DNA of 10,060 bases from SHVO01 sp041919675 (GTDB lineage Bacteria; Pseudomonadota; Alphaproteobacteria; Rhodospirillales; Rhodospirillaceae). The notes under the pieces are model-generated. The model did no database searches, was not told where the DNA came from, and worked only from the letters and a program-made list of their open reading frames with translations. The stretch lies in assembly GCA_041919675.1 (NCBI GenBank), contig JAYRTJ010000120.1, forward strand, positions 1-10,060, in the 5' to 3' direction. The translations under genes and the position numbers were made by a program. Below, piece by piece: positions 6,518 to 10,060 of this stretch. Position 1 is the stretch's first letter, and every line of letters starts with the position of its first letter.

Positions 6518-7744
6518 TTATCGTGCCGCGAACGGTGCCGTGAATTCAGCCGCGAATTTCTCTACCCGCGCGGTCGCCGAGTCTGTCGGGCTGTAGCAAA
6601 AGTAACGGGCGAAGAGGGCCTGGTGCCGCGACAGGTCTTCGGCGGGGCGCCCGTCCCGAATGAGCTGTTCCAGATCGCGGTCGAACGCATCGGGGTCTTC
6701 GTAAAACGTCATGAACCCTTTCAACTGCTCATCCGCCGGCGAGGGCGCTTGCATGGCGGGGTTCATCCGGGTTTGACCCCACTGCGGCACAAGGATGGGC
6801 ACGCCCGTCAAAAGAGCCTCATAAAGAATGAGCGACCGGAAGCCGATCACGGCCCGCGCATTGGTCAGCACGTCCGGGAGGGTCACCGAATCAATCACCC
6901 GCAGGTTCGCCGAGCGTTCGGGAATCATCTCCTCGATCGCGGCGAGGTCACTCATGTGCTTGGCCTTGACGAGGAACGGGATCGCCGGATGTTGGCGCGC
7001 CGCGGCCGTGAACCGATGAAGCATTTCCGCGAAATGGCCGTCCACGCCGTAGCCTTTACGATAGGAGAATAACACGACCGGCCGGTCGAACGCCGCTGTA
7101 CGCGTTTTGCTCCAGATATCGAAACGTGGAAAGCCCGTTTCCCGCAGGATCTCGTCCGGCTGGAGATTGAACGCGGTAATCAGTTTTCGCGTGGTCGGGC
7201 CGGCCACGGCGACGGCGGATACGGCCGGAATCATCCTGCACGAAGTGTACATCTCCATCTCTTCGCGCCAATCCTCGGTGAGGACATGTTCGCGCAGGAG
7301 CACGAGGAACGGCAGCCCCGCATCGCGGCAGGCCATGCGCAGGCATTCGTCCTGCCAATAGTCCCAGTTGCTTGCCATCACGGCGACGATTGTCGGGAAC
7401 TTATTGCGCAGTTGCGCGAGAAGTTCTCGTCCGTAGGCGTGCGATTTGGCCCAGGCGGCATCGACGGCGGAGCCGCTGAAATTGAAGTAATACGCCTGGA
7501 TCATCAGCTCCTGAGGCATCCACTGGGCCTGGACCTTGCCGAGGGTTCGGTCCGCGATGGCGATCCAATTGAACCGCGCGCCGTCTTTGCGCAGCAGGTC
7601 CAGATCGCGGCTGAATTGGTCCGTATTGATGCACAGGATCGTCGGGCGCCGGGGATCGTAATTTGAAGCGATGACTTGCATATCGAAGGCTTCCGGACCG
7701 CTTATCCTGTGATGGGGTGCATGTAGTATCGCGGGTTCATTCAA
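6518..7744 (-). CDS. GT-B-type glycosyl/glycerophosphotransferase-like protein
   Basis: A 408-residue soluble protein (387 from the internal ATG at 7681). The N-terminal half starts with a Rossmann-like strand (RPTILCINTDQFSRDL) and holds VAVAGP and TGFPRFDIW, the TG-PR-D signature common to CDP-glycerol-type and related transferases. The C-terminal half has VLFSYRKGYG, PFLVKAKH, and VLTNARAVIGFRSLILYEAL followed by TGVPILVP, the GT-B donor-side motif. Such enzymes transfer sugar or polyol-phosphate units to surface polysaccharide; the donor here is unknown. The long form needs a TTG start without a ribosome site; the ATG at 7681 has GGAAG eight bases upstream and may be the real start. It lies antisense between capsid and the 114-aa gene, facing the terminator. 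Host-derived cargo altering the cell surface is an inference. Confidence 0.8.
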   Translation of the reverse strand: MNEPAILHAPHHRISGPEAFDMQVIASNYDPRRPTILCINTDQFSRDLDLLRKDGARFNWIAIADRTLGKVQAQWMPQELMIQAYYFNFSGSAVDAAWAKSHAYGRELLAQLRNKFPTIVAVMASNWDYWQDECLRMACRDAGLPFLVLLREHVLTEDWREEMEMYTSCRMIPAVSAVAVAGPTTRKLITAFNLQPDEILRETGFPRFDIWSKTRTAAFDRPVVLFSYRKGYGVDGHFAEMLHRFTAAARQHPAIPFLVKAKHMSDLAAIEEMIPERSANLRVIDSVTLPDVLTNARAVIGFRSLILYEALLTGVPILVPQWGQTRMNPAMQAPSPADEQLKGFMTFYEDPDAFDRDLEQLIRDGRPAEDLSRHQALFARYFCYSPTDSATARVEKFAAEFTAPFAAR

Positions 7745-7906
7745 TAACGCAAATGTGCAGATAGTTTCGAGAGCGGCTTATGCCTCATCCGCCTGCGGGG
7801 GTGAGCGCAACCTCCGCTCCTTTTCCCAACAAACAAACTCCGCCCCGGGCCGCGAACGCCGCGCCGTCGGCCGGCGGCGTTATGCGCAACCGGGCTGTGT
7901 TTTCTC
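7745..7906. other. Divergent intergenic region with GC hairpin
   Basis: This 160-base gap separates divergent genes, so promoters for both are expected, but no convincing -35/-10 pair was found on either strand. AACGCCG at 7855-7861 pairs with CGGCGTT at 7875-7881, with a further 3-bp inner stem and a 2-base bulge; no T run follows, so it is not a terminator. An A-rich, less GC-rich patch lies at about 7829-7840. One edge of the transferase insertion should lie here. Confidence 0.4.
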
Positions 7907-8251
7907 ATGCTGGATCTTTCATTCCGTCAAATAGGGCCGGGTCTCTACGTGAAATGGAACCCGGTGCTGGGCATCCGCACCACCGTTCGATTTGAGAACG
8001 GCCTCATGCATGTGAAGCATGAACAGCGCGTGGACGATGTGTTGGACCTCAACGTCGCGCAGCAGAACGACTTTACGGGTTATCGCGGGAAGGAGCTCGT
8101 GCAGGCCACGCGCATCCCGATGATCGAGCACCGCAAGATCATGGAACGTTGCGGGTTTCAGGCGGGTGCCGGTTACGACGTGAAGAAGTTCAAGCAGATC
8201 CTCAACGACCGCGACTACTGCAAGTTCAAGACGGTTCCTGGGAAAATATGA
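7907..8251 (+). CDS. Conserved phage structural-module protein, 114 aa
   Basis: A small protein I recognise as a type found just downstream of DUF5309-type capsid genes: it opens MLDLSFRQIGPGLYVKWNPVLG, continues TTVRFENGLMHVKHEQRVDD (residues about 26-45), VLDLNVAQQNDF, then YRGKELVQATRIPMIEHRKIM and ends with a charged helix and KFKTVPGKI. Its biochemical role is not known to me; position suggests a head or neck component. No good ribosome site precedes the ATG at 7907, which is odd among these genes and may reflect loss of its native upstream sequence by the insertion of the transferase. The stop overlaps the next start (ATGA). Confidence 0.82.
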   Translation: MLDLSFRQIGPGLYVKWNPVLGIRTTVRFENGLMHVKHEQRVDDVLDLNVAQQNDFTGYRGKELVQATRIPMIEHRKIMERCGFQAGAGYDVKKFKQILNDRDYCKFKTVPGKI

Positions 8252-9030
8252 TGGCCATCGACACTTATATCAAACTCCGTGCCGCCATTGCGGACACCGC
8301 CAACCGCGACGACCTTTCCGCCGACGTGCCGGTGTTCGAAGGCACTACCATCGAAGGCATGATCAAGCGCGCGGTCATGAACGCAACCGCCGCGATCCAG
8401 CGCGATTTGATCGCGCGCGGCGGCCACAAGAACATGGAAACCGTGGATGCGACGCTGACCACGGCGGGGGTGGAATATCTCGACTTCCCCGCCGACTTCG
8501 CGGGCGTGCGCGCGTTTCTCTTGACCGGCGATCCCTTGCGGGTGCTGGAGTTCGTCGATCCCACCACGTTGTGGATCCAATATGCGGCGGCCGCCACGGG
8601 CCGGCCGGAGAAATACACCATCGTCGGCGCGCGCCGGGCCTATCTGCGGCCGGTGCCGGACGGCGCATACCCCGCCCGCCTTGTTTACGCCCAGGCGCTG
8701 CCGGCGCTGGAAGAGGACGGCGACACCAACTGGCTGCTCACCGATCATCCGGACATTTACGTCGGCGCGGCGATGATGGAGTTGTGCCTGTACCTTGAGA
8801 ACGACACGCGCCTCGTTTTCTGGAAAGCCTATTACGACCTCAAGCTCACCCAGCTCACCTGCTCATTCAAAGCAGACCTGCCGGGGCGCATTCTGAATGA
8901 TACCTCGGACGTAACGCTGAGGAGGGGGCGAATGTCTCCTGTGACCAGGGCGTCAACGTCAGCGATCCAAAGCGGGCCGCTGGCACCTTCAAGGGCTTCG
9001 GCAAAGCGCACAAAGCGGATGGCGTTGTAA
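8248..9030 (+). CDS. Head-tail adaptor-like phage protein with foreign 3' end
   Basis: A 260-codon frame starting at ATGATG, overlapping the previous stop. Residues 1 to about 205 look like a phage adaptor/connector that joins portal to tail: TYIKLRAAIADTANRDDLSADVP, a helix of the FEGTTIEGMIKRAVMNATAAIQRDL type, VEYLDFPADFAGVRAFLL, then ARRAYLRPVPDGAYPARLVYAQALPAL and DHPDIYVGAAMMELCLYLENDTR. After KLTQL (about base 8855) the character changes: the last 50 codons (RILNDTSDVTLRRGRMSP...) are the antisense of the glycosyltransferase ORF on the minus strand, ending in an arbitrary basic tail. So the native 3' end is missing and the frame is a fusion. Whether the product still works is open, since adaptor C-termini are often variable. 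Confidence 0.82.
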   Translation: MMAIDTYIKLRAAIADTANRDDLSADVPVFEGTTIEGMIKRAVMNATAAIQRDLIARGGHKNMETVDATLTTAGVEYLDFPADFAGVRAFLLTGDPLRVLEFVDPTTLWIQYAAAATGRPEKYTIVGARRAYLRPVPDGAYPARLVYAQALPALEEDGDTNWLLTDHPDIYVGAAMMELCLYLENDTRLVFWKAYYDLKLTQLTCSFKADLPGRILNDTSDVTLRRGRMSPVTRASTSAIQSGPLAPSRASAKRTKRMAL

Positions 9031-9380
9031 TAGGCCCACTGCGCTTTCTGTTCCGATAGACCTGACCGTTCATGTGTGAACGAAAGTTCCACCGGGATGT
9101 TCCGCGCGGCTAACTCCGTGTCGGGAGCCGCGTCGATCAGGTGAACGTGACACCTGACGCCAGGGCTGTACTCCGAAATGGAGGTCAGCAGCGTAAAGCA
9201 CATGCCGGCGTATTTAGCGTCACAGCTAAAAAAGAATGCGGGCTCTTTTGGGTATGCCCCGGTAACGGGGGCCGCCTCGGGTGCGTCGTTGATCGGGTCT
9301 GCCAGACCCTCGCGCCTAGCGGATTCTATGACGGCGGCAAAGCAGGACAAATCAGAAGCGTGCGTAGGACTTGAAAGCAT
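8832..9380 (-). CDS. GT-A-like glycosyltransferase, 3'-truncated
   Basis: A 182-codon frame. The transferase-like part starts near residue 45: PAFFFSCDAKYAGMCFTLLTSI (strand plus first helix), VRCHVHLIDA (second strand), QWAYYNAIRFVRFAEAL (helix before the active site) and LWIADVDALVTGDI, with the metal/nucleotide-sugar binding DVD at residues 141-143. RMRPGR near residue 165 is usual shortly after it. The usual acceptor half after this point is absent: from about LNEQVSWVSLRS the sequence is antisense to the phage adaptor gene and stops. It is therefore probably inactive. The N-terminal 45 residues have no recognisable domain; related proteins often carry TPR repeats there, so the 5' end may also be cut. 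Its ATG lies only two bases from the divergent tail-gene ATG and has just a weak AGG upstream. Confidence 0.68.
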   Translation of the reverse strand: MLSSPTHASDLSCFAAVIESARREGLADPINDAPEAAPVTGAYPKEPAFFFSCDAKYAGMCFTLLTSISEYSPGVRCHVHLIDAAPDTELAARNIPVELSFTHERSGLSEQKAQWAYYNAIRFVRFAEALEGASGPLWIADVDALVTGDIRPLLSVTSEVSFRMRPGRSALNEQVSWVSLRS

Positions 9381-9382
9381 AA

Positions 9383-9649
9383 ATGACCTGGACAGCTATT
9401 AACTTTGAGCCCGGAATGTGGAAGGACGATTCCCCCCTGAAGGCCCAAGGCTACTATATCGATGCGGACAAAGTCAGGTTCGTTAACGGCTTGCCAGAGA
9501 CCATCTATGGGTGGGAACGGGGGCCGCTTCAATGCCGCGAACGGAAGCCATTTACAGACGACGCTCGACAACTGGCCTACGGCTTGAACCAACTCTCAAT
9601 AAACAATTCTACGACGACCTTCACCACATCGTTCGAAACGTGGCGTTGA
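9383..9649 (+). CDS. Phage tail/neck protein, N-terminal fragment
   Basis: The 88-codon frame begins TWTAINFEPGMWKDDSPLKA then YYIDADKVRFVNGLPETIYGWER, the well-known opening of a large podovirus tail or neck protein (full length several hundred residues) whose gene normally follows the adaptor. Clear family likeness runs to about residue 46; residues 47-68 (with FTDDARQLAYG) may still be native. Beyond about base 9585 the frame is antisense to the GSCFA gene and ends at 9649 in a Thr/Ser-rich tail. It is thus a broken gene unless the rest lies beyond the window and is restored. No clear ribosome site is close to the ATG; AGGA at 9365-9368 is 14 bases away. Confidence 0.75.
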   Translation: MTWTAINFEPGMWKDDSPLKAQGYYIDADKVRFVNGLPETIYGWERGPLQCRERKPFTDDARQLAYGLNQLSINNSTTTFTTSFETWR

Positions 9650-10060
9650 TGATTGTCGTCAGCGCCGAAGTGACCGCCGCGATGCTGTCCCAAGCCACGC
9701 ACTATTTCATAAGCGGGCCAGTAGAGAACGTTGTGGGGCTTCTCGGCGATGTATTCCGCCAGCGCCGCCCTCAGTGTTGATTTCGATATGGTGTCCGCCA
9801 CGACGGGGGACGGGCTCCAAGGAGCGCGCCGTAACGGGACGGGCGATACGGTAAAGAAGATCGCAATACGCTCGTTGATTGAGCGGATGGTTTTGACGAT
9901 TTCGGAAAGTTGTTCCCGCACTTCAGCCACCGTTGATGGGGCCCACTTTCCATCTGTTTCGGTGGCGGCAACGCCGAGCGTGATGACCGCCAAGTCGAAC
10001 GCCGGGATGAGTTCCCTGGTCGTTGGCTCTTGAAGATTTGCCAAGACGAGTGACGGCGAG
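9577..10060 (-). CDS. GSCFA-domain protein, C-terminal part (5' partial)
   Basis: The frame is open to the window edge; an in-frame TTG at 10044 is not a credible start because upstream codons (SPSLVL) continue. Visible family features are FDLAVITLGVAAT, a helix REQLSEIVKTIRSIN, IAIFFTVSPVPL, then KSTLRAALAEYI, VLYWPAYEIV and finally DDNHQRHVSNDVVKVVVELF, in the order expected of GSCFA (PF08885), an SGNH-hydrolase-like family often found in bacterial polysaccharide or glycan clusters. The name-giving N-terminal motif would lie outside the window. The stop at 9577 falls in sequence antisense to the phage tail gene, within a few codons of the end of the GSCFA-like part, so the native terminus may be slightly shortened. 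Precise substrate unknown. Confidence 0.8.
   Translation of the reverse strand, partial: SPSLVLANLQEPTTRELIPAFDLAVITLGVAATETDGKWAPSTVAEVREQLSEIVKTIRSINERIAIFFTVSPVPLRRAPWSPSPVVADTISKSTLRAALAEYIAEKPHNVLYWPAYEIVRGLGQHRGGHFGADDNHQRHVSNDVVKVVVELFIESWFKP

Noticed and set aside
6311..7072. Plus-strand frame of 253 codons after the capsid gene
   Set aside because: Starts out of frame inside the capsid gene, runs through the terminator hairpin and then antisense to the GT-B-like gene, where the minus strand has clear motifs.
6444..10060. Diversity-generating retroelement, transposon or integron as carrier of the inserted genes
   Set aside because: No reverse transcriptase, transposase or integrase frame, no template/variable repeat pair, and no terminal inverted repeats could be seen at the edges.

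Overview
The window is part of the virion-morphogenesis module of a tailed phage or prophage, with podovirus-type head genes. It is GC-rich (roughly two thirds GC by eye), with overlapping starts and AAGGA-type ribosome sites, which fits a phage of a high-GC proteobacterium, perhaps an alphaproteobacterium; no host marker is present to prove this. The plus-strand order is recognisable: P22-type portal (5' end outside the window), a small protein of about 92 aa, scaffold, an unknown protein of 158 aa, a GNAT-like head-module protein, a large Ala/Gln/Asn-rich virion protein, the major capsid protein of the DUF5309/SU10 type, a conserved 114-aa protein, a head-tail adaptor-like protein, and the first part of a tail or neck protein.

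Four minus-strand genes are set into this plus-strand series. At 3276-3578 is a small membrane-anchored proline-rich protein with a strong ribosome site. At 6518-7744, just after the capsid gene and facing a strong terminator hairpin (6449-6480), is a GT-B-type glycosyl/glycerophosphotransferase-like gene. At 8832-9380 is a GT-A-like glycosyltransferase fragment with a DVD motif. At 9577 to the window end is the C-terminal part of a GSCFA-domain protein. The last three are of families normally linked to surface polysaccharide, so the right third reads as phage / sugar gene / phage / sugar gene / phage / sugar gene.

The two rightmost insertions have broken edges. The adaptor ORF runs into antisense glycosyltransferase sequence for about its last 50 codons, and the glycosyltransferase ends in antisense adaptor sequence. 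The tail gene likewise loses recognisable sequence after about 46-68 codons, where the GSCFA gene ends on the other strand. The phage genes would be in normal order if the minus-strand pieces were removed, so the pieces look like insertions into the phage rather than the reverse. Either this is an unusual series of glycan-gene captures in a (probably decaying) prophage, or the right part is an amplification/assembly chimera; the sequence alone cannot decide. No tRNA, CRISPR array, transposase, integrase or reverse transcriptase was seen.
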